NCBI GenBank assembly: GCA_944376715.1
Contig: CALWDO010000028.1
Span: 1-39,613, forward strand
Source of the DNA: an uncultured Lachnoclostridium sp.
Lineage (GTDB): Bacteria; Bacillota; Clostridia; Lachnospirales; Lachnospiraceae
Length of the DNA: 39,613 nucleotides
Direction: 5' to 3'
The notes under the pieces were generated by a model. It was not told where the DNA came from and made no database searches. It saw nothing but the letters and a program-made list of their open reading frames with translations. Shown piece after piece: positions 7,133-14,813 of this stretch (positions within the stretch are counted from its first letter, which is position 1; every line of letters begins with the position of its first letter). The position numbers were made by a program, and so were the translations under genes.

Positions 7133-9073
7133 CTATATGATATTATGATCTTTCAACAGCTTTTCCGCCACTGTTCCCCTGATCAATCCAACCAACGGTT
7201 TTTTCAACGCGTTAAGCGGACCTGGAAGCTCCATATCCAGAGGAGATTTACCATCCATCAGTTTTACGGCGCTGTCCAGAAGACAGCGTATGTCATAAAC
7301 GCTTCCCCATACTTCCGGTACTCCCCGGTCTATGCCCAGCAGTCCATACACAGCTTCCATCGCTGTTCTCACAGAATATTCAGTTGTGAATACAGTGTCT
7401 CTTGGAGTCTCGGCAAATTGTCCGAGGAAAGCAAAATTCACACACCCGTCCGGAATCACATCCGGCCTGTCCCCTCTGCTTCTTGGCATAAAGAAAGCGG
7501 TAATATACGGCATCAAAGTCGGTACGCAAACAGCGCCGCGTTCAGCCAGCTCCGGAATCTGTTCTTCCGGTACTCCCAGATGATAAAGCCACTCTTCCGT
7601 GATCTCTTTGCCGGTGCACTCTTTCATGGGTTTCTTCACATAATCTCCCGGTACATCAGTAAACAAGCCGTAAACCCAGACACAGACCTTTTCAGGATCC
7701 TGTTTCTGGAACTGCCCCTGACGGTTGATCGTCCAGCTCAAAAGCCATGCCGAATCTCTACAGCTTACAATACCTCCTGTCACCACTTTCCCGCTTCTGG
7801 GATCTCTTTTGCAGATATTTGTGATATAAGGAAGAATCCGGTCATCCAATGTAGTAACCGTCGCGGACTCCCAACTGGTCTTTCCGATATCAGAACAAAA
7901 CTTCTCCGGCCGCCCAAAGGAAGAATCCTGTCTGGCTATATTTTTCCAAAGGTTCCAGCAGCCGCTTGTACGAACCTCCGCGTCTCCATTGGGCGCATGA
8001 TCCTGATCTCCATAGACAGTTCCCTCGGTACAGCTTCCGTTGGTCACAAAGACCAGGTCGTTTTCTGTCAAAGGAATACCTGTCTCCACGCCTTTGACCT
8101 TGCATTCAATAGCTGTCGCTGTCTTCTTTCCATTCCGGATTTCAAAATGCACATTGGTCACTTCCGTCCTGAATCGGAAATCCACGCCCGCGTCCTCCAG
8201 GTATTTCTGCATGGGAAGGATCAGGGATTCATACTGATTATAGCGGGTAAATTTTAAAGCGCTGAAATCCGGAAGGCCTGCAATATGATGGATAAAACGC
8301 TGAAAATACAACTTCATCTCCAAAGCGCTGTGCCAGTTTTCAAACGCGAACATGGTTCGCCAGTACAGCCAGAATGTGGACCCGAACACTTCATCGTCAA
8401 ACACATCCTCGATGGTCTTATCATACAGATCTTCGTCCCTGGTCATAAACAGCCTCACAATCTCCATGCAGCCTTTCCGGTTCAATCCGAACTTTCCGTC
8501 CGTATGCGCATCTTTTCCGCGTTTTTCTGTTGCCCTGCAAAGAGAGAAATTAGGATCATGCTTATTAAGCCAGTAAAATTCATCCAGTACGGAAACTCCC
8601 GGTATCTCCAGAGAAGGAATACTTCGAAACAGATCCCAGAGACATTCAAAATGATCCTCCATCTCCCGTCCGCCTCTCATGACATAACCTCTCGCCGGAT
8701 CATAGATCCCATCGCATGCACCGCCCGCGATATCCTGCGCTTCTAAAATATGGATATGATCTCCCTGCATCTGGGCATCCCTCACCAGAAAACAAGCTGC
8801 CGCCAGGGACGCCAGACCGCTTCCTACTATATATGCATTCTTATCATCTACGCCTTCCGGCTTCTCCGGCCTGGCAAACGCCTCATAATTTCCGCTGCTG
8901 TAGTAAATGCCTTTCTTGTTTTTAGAATTTTTTCCCAGTTCTGTATTCCGGTATGAGGACGCTTCCGGCTCTTCCGTCTTTTTTTCTCTTATTTTTTTAG
9001 AAAGAAGTACAGCCGCTCCGGTTCCAGCAAGCACCGCTCCCGCCGCTTTTATCTTTGTTCCTTTTTTTGCCAT
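7133..9073 (-). CDS. ohyA: Oleate hydratase (MCRA family) with N-terminal membrane anchor
   Basis: This FAD enzyme adds water to cis-9 double bonds of unsaturated fatty acids, producing 10-hydroxystearate from oleate (EC 4.2.1.53), and so detoxifies host fatty acids. The FAD Rossmann motif YIVGSGLASLAAA is at ~81-93, and the family signature RGGREMEDHFECLWDLF is at ~133-149, with the conserved catalytic Glu at ~137. The 646-residue length exceeds the usual 565-590 because of an N-terminal extension. That extension holds a hydrophobic helix (residues ~8-25, AGAVLAGTGAAVLL between lysines) and a ~45-residue charged linker. It suggests tethering to the inner face of the membrane. The chosen start (MAKKGTK) has AAAGGTGG upstream; an ATG eight codons earlier lacks a good site. 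A TetR regulator gene lies 100 bases upstream on the same strand. Confidence 0.95.
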   Translation of the reverse strand: MAKKGTKIKAAGAVLAGTGAAVLLSKKIREKKTEEPEASSYRNTELGKNSKNKKGIYYSSGNYEAFARPEKPEGVDDKNAYIVGSGLASLAAACFLVRDAQMQGDHIHILEAQDIAGGACDGIYDPARGYVMRGGREMEDHFECLWDLFRSIPSLEIPGVSVLDEFYWLNKHDPNFSLCRATEKRGKDAHTDGKFGLNRKGCMEIVRLFMTRDEDLYDKTIEDVFDDEVFGSTFWLYWRTMFAFENWHSALEMKLYFQRFIHHIAGLPDFSALKFTRYNQYESLILPMQKYLEDAGVDFRFRTEVTNVHFEIRNGKKTATAIECKVKGVETGIPLTENDLVFVTNGSCTEGTVYGDQDHAPNGDAEVRTSGCWNLWKNIARQDSSFGRPEKFCSDIGKTSWESATVTTLDDRILPYITNICKRDPRSGKVVTGGIVSCRDSAWLLSWTINRQGQFQKQDPEKVCVWVYGLFTDVPGDYVKKPMKECTGKEITEEWLYHLGVPEEQIPELAERGAVCVPTLMPYITAFFMPRSRGDRPDVIPDGCVNFAFLGQFAETPRDTVFTTEYSVRTAMEAVYGLLGIDRGVPEVWGSVYDIRCLLDSAVKLMDGKSPLDMELPGPLNALKKPLVGLIRGTVAEKLLKDHNII

Positions 9074-9172
9074 ATGGATAACCACCTTTCCGATCATTTT
9101 CTTATATGTTCATCCTACGTCTGCGGTTATCCATTTTCCATTTACAAAAAAGGAGGAATGTCAGAAAACTGA

Positions 9173-9763
9173 TCATTCGTCTCTTTTTGTAATACTTCGC
9201 GGCCGTCTCCGCCCGGCAAAATTCCGGATAGAACCGGCGATATTGCCCTGCATGGCAATGCTGATCTTCTCCACAATCTGCACATAGTCCGCCTTCATAC
9301 CACCCTGAATCCAGTCCAGCATCACACCCACGAAACCATATTTGTAAAATTCCGCGATAAATGTCTTTTCTTCTTCCGTTACAGCGATCCCTTCCGCCTT
9401 CTCATCCACAACGCTTCGAATCAGCCCGTATGTCAGTTTATACAGATAATTCTCTATCTTTTCCCGGCTGATACACCGATACGCATTCATCACGAAGGGT
9501 TTATTCTCCAGCACGGCCTCAAAAATCTGCAAGAGTCCTTCCTGCCAGGTATCATAGGTTTTCTTTCCCTGCAATGCCTTAACAGCATCCTCATAGCACA
9601 CCCATTCCACCAGATCGTAAATATCCTGAAAGTGATAGTAAAAAGTCATCCGGCTGATCCCGCTGTCTGCAGCCAGATCCTGAATCGTGATCCGATCCAG
9701 AGGTTTTTCCAAAAGAAGTTTTTTCAGCGACGCTTCCAACGCCTGTTTGGTTCTATTAGGCAT
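9173..9763 (-). CDS. TetR/AcrR-family transcriptional regulator
   Basis: This 196-residue protein has an N-terminal helix-turn-helix: LDRITIQDLAADSGISRMTFYYHF (about residues 22-45, shown here for its key TIQDLA, SGISRMTFYYHF pattern). A helical ligand domain follows, ending with YKYGFVGVMLDWIQGG, which recalls the DhaS-type C-terminal domain of TetR proteins. It is transcribed toward ohyA with a gap of about 100 bases, so it probably controls the hydratase in response to fatty acids or membrane stress (inference from position). No clear palindromic operator was found in the gap or upstream. The 189-base region before it also serves the divergent aminotransferase. Confidence 0.88.
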   Translation of the reverse strand: MPNRTKQALEASLKKLLLEKPLDRITIQDLAADSGISRMTFYYHFQDIYDLVEWVCYEDAVKALQGKKTYDTWQEGLLQIFEAVLENKPFVMNAYRCISREKIENYLYKLTYGLIRSVVDEKAEGIAVTEEEKTFIAEFYKYGFVGVMLDWIQGGMKADYVQIVEKISIAMQGNIAGSIRNFAGRRRPRSITKRDE

Positions 9764-9952
9764 ATACTATCCTCTCTTCACATATTATCGGCTGTTTTCC
9801 ATTGATTTTAGCTTATCAGAAAATATGGGTCAAGAGGGCAGCAATAAACTGGTATGGTTAATTTTATTAAAACTGGATATTTTAAAGAATCCAGATATGT
9901 CTTATGATGGGAACCAACGTAACCAATACTGATTCAGAAAGGACGTAATACT

Positions 9953-11104
9953 ATGTACTACATCATGACCCCCGGTCCTACCCAGGTCCGGGAAAACGTA
10001 AGACTTTCCAGAAGCCTCACCTGCACCAATCCGGATCTGGATCCGGACTTCTATACTTATTATAAAGAGACCTGCGAACTGATCAGTTCGCTCCTGCATA
10101 CCCGGAACCGCAGCCTGATTCTGGGCGGAGAAGGCATCCTCGGGCTGGAGGCCGCCTGCGCCACTCTGACAGAGCCGGACGACCGGGTACTTGTCCTGGA
10201 TAACGGAGTATTCGGCAAAGGATTCGCTGATTTTGTAAAAATCTATGGAGGAGACCCGGTACTCTATACCGCGGATTACCGTCATACCCTGGATGTGGAC
10301 GCGCTGGAAATTTATCTGAAAAAAGATCACGATTTTAAATATGCCACCGTCGTCCACTGTGATACTCCCAGCGGCATGCTCAACGATATTTCACGTATTT
10401 GCCCTTTACTGAAGCAATACGGCATCCTGACTGTCGTCGACTCTGTCTCCGCCATGTTCGGGGAGGAAATACGGGTGGATGACTTTGACATAGACATTCT
10501 CTGCGGAGGATCACAGAAAGCGCTATCTGCGCCTCCCGGACTTGCTTTCGTCACCATAAGTCCCGACGCCGACGCCGCCATGCACAGCAGAAAAACACCG
10601 GTGTCTTCTTTCTATGCCAACCTCCTGACCTTTGACAACTGGTATGAAAATCAATGGTTTCCATATACCATGCCCGTAAGCGATATCCACGGACTCCGCG
10701 CAGCTCTGGAAAATGTAAAGAACGATCCGTATATTCTGAACCGCCATGCCAGAATCTCAGAAGCTTCCCGTGCCGCCGTCACCGCCGCCGGACTCCGGCT
10801 TCACCAGGAAACAGGCTTTTCCAATACCGTCACCGTTTTCGACGTGCCGGAAGGAGTCTCGGCAAAAGATATTCTGGATGCGGTCCTCCAAAAATATCAT
10901 ATCATGCTCGCCGGATCCTTCGATGTATTAGCCGGGCAAGTCATACGCCTGGGACACATGGGAGAAAATGCCCGCCCGGAAAAGATGGCGGCAGTTTTCC
11001 ATGCTCTGGATCAGGTGCTGACTTCTCTGGGTGTGGCGCTGACTGCAGGAATGGAAGATGTATTCATGCAATATCTTTCACAGGGAGCTGCGAAAGATGC
11101 ATGA
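9953..11104 (+). CDS. Class V pyridoxal-phosphate aminotransferase (alanine/serine-glyoxylate-pyruvate type)
   Basis: This 383-residue cytosolic enzyme starts with the family hallmark MTPGPTQVRENV. It contains the cofactor-contacting Asp in VVDSVSAMFG (D163) and the Schiff-base lysine in CGGSQKALSAPPG (K189). These features match the alanine-glyoxylate, serine-pyruvate and ureidoglycine-glyoxylate (PucG) aminotransferases; 2-aminoethylphosphonate transaminases are more distant. No purine-catabolism genes are near, so the amino donor is open. The start is supported by AAAGGA nine bases upstream. The gene ends inside the start of the MATE exporter gene (8-base overlap), so the two products are made together, and the exporter may handle a substrate or by-product of this enzyme (inference). 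Confidence 0.88.
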   Translation: MYYIMTPGPTQVRENVRLSRSLTCTNPDLDPDFYTYYKETCELISSLLHTRNRSLILGGEGILGLEAACATLTEPDDRVLVLDNGVFGKGFADFVKIYGGDPVLYTADYRHTLDVDALEIYLKKDHDFKYATVVHCDTPSGMLNDISRICPLLKQYGILTVVDSVSAMFGEEIRVDDFDIDILCGGSQKALSAPPGLAFVTISPDADAAMHSRKTPVSSFYANLLTFDNWYENQWFPYTMPVSDIHGLRAALENVKNDPYILNRHARISEASRAAVTAAGLRLHQETGFSNTVTVFDVPEGVSAKDILDAVLQKYHIMLAGSFDVLAGQVIRLGHMGENARPEKMAAVFHALDQVLTSLGVALTAGMEDVFMQYLSQGAAKDA

Positions 11105-12458
11105 AAACGGCCTGTTAAAAGCTCCTCTGCCGCGCTTGTTCTTTCGCTTTGTGGTTCCGGCTATGATCGCTATGGTACTGGACGGCATCCAGGGCATTGT
11201 GGACGGACTTTTTCTCGGTAATTATGCAGGCGCAGACGCTATGGCAAGCGTGAATATCGCCAATCCCTACTTTCAGATTATCATCGGAAGCAGCATGGTG
11301 ATCTGTACCGGAACCATGAGCGCCGCCGGAAGAGCGCTGGGCGCCGGCGATCAAAAGCGCGCAAAAAATATCTATCACTCCGCGCTCCTGGTACTGGCCG
11401 CGCTTTCCATCCTGATCCTTCTGGGCGGACTATGTTTCCCCGTGCCCATCGCCCGGTTTCTGGGAGCAAACGAAGTCCTGCTTTCAGGTTCCAGCCAATA
11501 TATCCGTGTCCTCGCCTGTTTCGCCCCGGTGATTGCCTTTAAGATCCTTTTTGGCTTCTCCGGACGCCTGGTGGAAAAACCTCAGCTCTATCTGGCCGGC
11601 ACTGTCGCCACCATATCCTGCAACGTGATTCTGGATTATCTGGCTGTGGGCGTACTGGGTCTGGGCATATCCGGAGCCGCTGCAGCTACCGGACTGGCAT
11701 ATCTGGGAGGGCTTTCGGTAGTAGTCTCTCCTATGCTCCGCCGGGAAACTGTCCTGAATATTTTTGACGGCCATTTTTGTCCCCGGGAAATCCTCCATGC
11801 CGCTTTCAATGGTTCTTCCGAAGGCGTCACCTACGCGGCTGCGGCGTTGACCGTTTTCCTGATGAACCGATCTTTTATGACCTATGCAGGAGAAGACGGC
11901 GTAGCCGCATTTACTATCATTAATTATATAGGGAACTTCGTCACATTGCTCATGTTCGGCATGTCCGACGGGATCAGTCCCATCCTGAGCAGCAATTACG
12001 GGGCAGGAAATCTGGAACGGATCCGAAAGACGCGGACCGCCGCCCTCATCTCCAATTTTATCATGGGAGCCATACTTCTCGGCGTCTTCTGGATCTTTGG
12101 AAGGCAGCTGATCAGTCTGTTCCTGGATCAGGAACAGAGCGGTACCGTGATCGATATGGCCGTTCAGGGAGCCAGAATATACGGACTTTGCTTTCTCGCC
12201 AGCGGATTTAATATCGTACAGTCCGGTTATCACACCGCCCTGGGGGATGCCGTCAGTTCCATTCTCATCGCTGCAAGCCGTGGAATCATCTTTGTACCCA
12301 TCGGCCTCCTCCTGTTCTCACGCCTGCTCGGCATGGACGGAGTATGGCTTTCCCTTCCTTTTGCGGAGATCGTTACCGTTGGTATCTGCCTGGCGATTCA
12401 TTTCATAAAAAAGAAAAACTCTGTTACCTTTTCTCCTTCTGAATCGTGTTATAAGTGA
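11097..12458 (+). CDS. MATE-family multidrug/metabolite efflux transporter (MepA-like)
   Basis: This is a 454-residue polytopic membrane protein with two similar halves of six hydrophobic helices. Typical MATE sequence appears early: FFRFVVPAMIAMVLDGIQGI, then VDGLFLGNYAGADAMASVNIANPY, which matches the conserved 'D..F.G...G..A..A....P' pattern of Na+- or H+-coupled exporters of the MepA/NorM group. The ATG at 11097 is preferred to one at 11058 because AGGGAG precedes it and the earlier start would add a hydrophilic tail not normal for the family. It overlaps the aminotransferase stop as ATGCATGA. Substrate cannot be read from the sequence. Confidence 0.92.
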   Translation: MHENGLLKAPLPRLFFRFVVPAMIAMVLDGIQGIVDGLFLGNYAGADAMASVNIANPYFQIIIGSSMVICTGTMSAAGRALGAGDQKRAKNIYHSALLVLAALSILILLGGLCFPVPIARFLGANEVLLSGSSQYIRVLACFAPVIAFKILFGFSGRLVEKPQLYLAGTVATISCNVILDYLAVGVLGLGISGAAAATGLAYLGGLSVVVSPMLRRETVLNIFDGHFCPREILHAAFNGSSEGVTYAAAALTVFLMNRSFMTYAGEDGVAAFTIINYIGNFVTLLMFGMSDGISPILSSNYGAGNLERIRKTRTAALISNFIMGAILLGVFWIFGRQLISLFLDQEQSGTVIDMAVQGARIYGLCFLASGFNIVQSGYHTALGDAVSSILIAASRGIIFVPIGLLLFSRLLGMDGVWLSLPFAEIVTVGICLAIHFIKKKNSVTFSPSESCYK

Positions 12459-12500
12459 AAGGGCCTTTTAAAGAAACAACGAAAACCGAGGAACCGACTT

Positions 12501-12974
12501 ATGAGACAATCGCTGGAAGAACTGATTGAGCTTCACCAGAAAAGCCTGTACGCGGCGGCGTTCAGCGTCTGCCGGAACATAGACGACGCTAACGACGCCG
12601 TTCAGGATACGTTCATTCAGTACTATACTTCAAAAAAACAATTTCATGACGGGGAACACCTGAAGGCCTGGCTGCTGCGGGTGGCAATCAACCGGGCGAA
12701 AGACATCTCCGGATCTTTCTGGAAAAGAAACAGAATCTCCATAGAGGACTGTACGAACGAGCTTCCCTTTGAAAACCGGGAAGAGCATGCTCTTTTTGAA
12801 GAAGTCATGAAACTCCCGGAAAAATACCGGGAAGTAATCCATCTCTACTATTACGAAGACCTTTCCGCCAAAGAGATTGCACGAATCCTGCGGATCACGG
12901 AAGGCAGCGTGAAAATGCGTTTGTCCAGAGGACGAAGTTTCTTACGGGATGTATTAAAGGAGGAAGAATCATGA
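12501..12974 (+). CDS. ECF-type RNA polymerase sigma factor
   Basis: This 157-residue factor has region 2 in residues ~8-75 (FSVCRNIDDANDAVQDTFIQ, then LKAWLLRVAINRAKD) and region 4 in ~98-150 (LPEKYREVIHLYYYEDLSAKE, then ARILRITEGSVKMRLSRGR), giving the -10 and -35 binding modules of extracytoplasmic-function sigma factors. GAGGAA precedes the ATG. The stop overlaps the following gene by four bases (ATGA), the usual arrangement of a sigma factor with its anti-sigma. It may respond to cell-envelope damage and may activate its own promoter, but no matching promoter pair was recognised in the 42-base gap after the MATE gene. Confidence 0.93.
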   Translation: MRQSLEELIELHQKSLYAAAFSVCRNIDDANDAVQDTFIQYYTSKKQFHDGEHLKAWLLRVAINRAKDISGSFWKRNRISIEDCTNELPFENREEHALFEEVMKLPEKYREVIHLYYYEDLSAKEIARILRITEGSVKMRLSRGRSFLRDVLKEEES

Positions 12975-13561
12975 CAGACAAAGAACGCTACCAAAAAGTA
13001 TTTGACACAGTATCTTCCTTCGGAATGGAACATTTGGAGGCGGATAAATTTATGAAAAAGACAAAAAAACATGCTTATATGGGAACTGCTGCCGCTATCG
13101 CTGCTGCCCTTCTGATCGCAGGCAGCACCGGAGTCGCCTATGCGGCAAACGTGGGCGGTATACAGCGCACTATCCAGCTCTGGATTCATGGAGATCAAAC
13201 TGACGCCGAGCTTGTCATCGGTGAAAACGGCGAATATAATGTCACCTGGCAAAAGGAAGACGGATCTGCACAAACCATAGGCGGCGGAGGTATCGCCATC
13301 GAAGCGGACGGTACAGAACGTCCTCTCACAGACGAAGAAATCATGGAAGAATTGTACATGCCGGAAGTCGAATACAAAGACGACGGAACCGTCTGGGTAT
13401 ACTATTATGATCAGGAGATCGAAATCACTGATATGTTTGAAGACGGCATCTGCCGGGTAAAACTGATAAACGGAAACGATACCCTTTATATGACGGTTAA
13501 ATATGACAACGGATATTCCGTGAGCCGCGATAAATACCCGGATCCGGATTCCTTCAATTAG
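12971..13561 (+). CDS. Probable membrane anti-sigma factor with extracytoplasmic domain
   Basis: This 196-residue protein overlaps the sigma-factor gene by ATGA. A short cytoplasmic segment (~1-35, many Lys/Glu) would hold the sigma factor. One transmembrane helix follows at ~36-59 (MGTAAAIAAALLIAGSTGVA), and then an acidic, probably beta-rich external domain of ~135 residues (IQRTIQLWIHGDQTDAEL, a Gly-rich IGGGGIAIEADG stretch, and VWVYYYDQEIEI). The external domain is not one I can name; it lacks cysteines and could be the signal sensor. The role is assigned from gene order and topology rather than from a recognised zinc-binding anti-sigma motif, which is absent. Confidence 0.7.
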   Translation: MTDKERYQKVFDTVSSFGMEHLEADKFMKKTKKHAYMGTAAAIAAALLIAGSTGVAYAANVGGIQRTIQLWIHGDQTDAELVIGENGEYNVTWQKEDGSAQTIGGGGIAIEADGTERPLTDEEIMEELYMPEVEYKDDGTVWVYYYDQEIEITDMFEDGICRVKLINGNDTLYMTVKYDNGYSVSRDKYPDPDSFN

Positions 13562-13620
13562 GTATGCCGTCCTAAACATTCACAACGTTCACAATTTTTT
13601 GCAAAAAAATATCAAAAAAA

Positions 13621-13647
13621 TTAGCACTCACCTCTTGACAGTGCTAA
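13621..13647. promoter_or_regulatory. CIRCE operator (HrcA-binding site) of the hsp20 pair
   Basis: TTAGCACTC (13621-13629), nine bases, then CAGTGCTAA (13639-13647): one mismatch from the CIRCE consensus. It overlaps the -35 box of the promoter below, so HrcA would exclude RNA polymerase. Confidence 0.9.
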
Positions 13648-13663
13648 CAATAGGTGTTATAGT
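13635..13663 (+). promoter_or_regulatory. Promoter of the hsp20 operon
   Basis: Perfect -35 TTGACA (13635-13640) lies inside the CIRCE spacer and right arm, followed by a 17-base spacer and -10 TATAGT (13658-13663). A leader of about 90 bases follows before the first hsp20 start (GGAGCG before ATG). Confidence 0.85.
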
Positions 13664-13762
13664 ACATCTAGAACAAAGGAAAGGGGTACAAGAAAAAGAC
13701 CTCTTCCACCTGGTTCTGACAAATTAAAATGATTATAAAAGATATAAAAGGAGCGATGATTT

Positions 13763-14185
13763 ATGTTGATGCCTAGTATTTTTAATGATAACTTATTTGA
13801 TGATTTCTTTGATTTTAACTATCCGACTTTCCGGTATGATACATCTGAACTGATGAAGACAGATATAAAAGAAACGGACAACGGTTATGAAGTAACGATG
13901 AACCTGCCGGGCGTAAAGAAAGAAGACGTAAAGGCAGAATTGAAAGACGGCTACCTGACCATTCAGGCTTCTTCCAACACCAACAAGGATGAGAAGGACA
14001 ACGATGGTAAGTATATCCGCCGTGAACGTTACGCCGGGACCTGCAGCAGAAGCTTCTATGTAGGCGATGCAGTAACCCAGGAAGATATCAAGGCGAAATT
14101 TGAAAACGGAACCTTGACCCTGGATATTCCGAAAAAGGAAGCAAAACCTGCTGTAGAAGAAAAGAAGTATATTTCCATCGAATAA
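13763..14185 (+). CDS. Small heat-shock protein, Hsp20/alpha-crystallin family (copy 1)
   Basis: This 140-residue cytosolic holdase prevents aggregation of unfolded proteins. An N-terminal tail (MLMPSIFNDNLFDDFFDF) is followed by the alpha-crystallin domain (~33-130). Visible landmarks are VTMNLPGVKKEDVKAELKDG and the family-typical NGTLTLDIPKKE near the end. The C terminus has a short tail ending in ISIE, the usual I-x-I oligomer contact. It is the first of two tandem paralogues sharing nearly identical first residues, both downstream of a CIRCE-controlled promoter. Confidence 0.96.
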   Translation: MLMPSIFNDNLFDDFFDFNYPTFRYDTSELMKTDIKETDNGYEVTMNLPGVKKEDVKAELKDGYLTIQASSNTNKDEKDNDGKYIRRERYAGTCSRSFYVGDAVTQEDIKAKFENGTLTLDIPKKEAKPAVEEKKYISIE

Positions 14186-14194
14186 TATGATTTT

Positions 14195-14217
14195 CCCTCC
14201 GGAAAATATCCGGAGGG
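14195..14217 (+). terminator. Intercistronic hairpin between the two hsp20 genes
   Basis: A 9-bp perfect stem, CCCTCCGGA (14195-14203) with TCCGGAGGG (14209-14217), has a 5-base loop and no T run. It is not a complete terminator; it more likely stabilises or limits the mRNA, setting different levels of the two proteins (inference). Confidence 0.55.
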
Positions 14218-14279
14218 ACAGATAATATGACATGCACAATTTTTGATTGATTCGATAAATCAGCAAGGAGGAATGATTT

Positions 14280-14744
14280 ATGTTAATGCCCAGCATTTTT
14301 GGAGAAAACTTATTTGATGATTTCTTTAATGATTTCCCGTTTTACAATGACAGGGATATGAAAAAAGCAGAAAGGAAACTGTATGGACACCGGGCTAAAA
14401 ACCTGATGAAGACAGATATCAAGGAAAAAAATGACAGCTACGTTCTGGAGATGGATCTTCCGGGATTCAAGAAAGATGAGATTCAGGTATCTCTGGAGAA
14501 CGGTTATCTGACCGTCCAGGCTGCAAGAGGTGTAGACAAGGATGAACAGGAGAAAAAGACCGGCAGATATATCCGTCAGGAACGGTATGCCGGAGCCTGT
14601 GAGAGATCCTTCTATGTGGGCGAAGACGTGACTCAGGACGACATCAAAGGAGAATTCCATCACGGTGTGCTGAAGCTGACGATTCCGAAAAAAGAGGCCA
14701 AACCGGCAGTGGAGCAGAATAAATACATCTCCATCGAAGGTTGA
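14280..14744 (+). CDS. Small heat-shock protein, Hsp20/alpha-crystallin family (copy 2)
   Basis: This 154-residue paralogue of the preceding gene carries the same opening (MLMPSIF...NLFDDFF), LMKTDIKE, and the alpha-crystallin landmarks EMDLPGFKKDEIQVSLENG and LKLTIPKKEAKPAVE. It ends with the I-x-I motif ISIEG. It differs by an insertion in the N-terminal arm (DRDMKKAERKLYGHRAKN), which may alter oligomer size or clients. Its start has GGAGGA nine bases upstream. The two genes are probably cotranscribed from the CIRCE promoter, as no second promoter was seen in the 94-base gap. Confidence 0.96.
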   Translation: MLMPSIFGENLFDDFFNDFPFYNDRDMKKAERKLYGHRAKNLMKTDIKEKNDSYVLEMDLPGFKKDEIQVSLENGYLTVQAARGVDKDEQEKKTGRYIRQERYAGACERSFYVGEDVTQDDIKGEFHHGVLKLTIPKKEAKPAVEQNKYISIEG

Positions 14745-14782
14745 CCTTTCCTATATATTATGTAACTCCTATATCTTCTGCC

Positions 14783-14813
14783 CCGCCTCCGGGAAACCGG
14801 AGGCGGATTTTTT
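14783..14813 (+). terminator. Rho-independent terminator of the hsp20 operon
   Basis: A 10-bp perfect GC-rich stem, CCGCCTCCGG (14783-14792) with CCGGAGGCGG (14797-14806), has a GAAA loop and is followed by ATTTTTT. It lies between convergent hsp20 and panE; the T run is only on the plus side. Confidence 0.92.
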
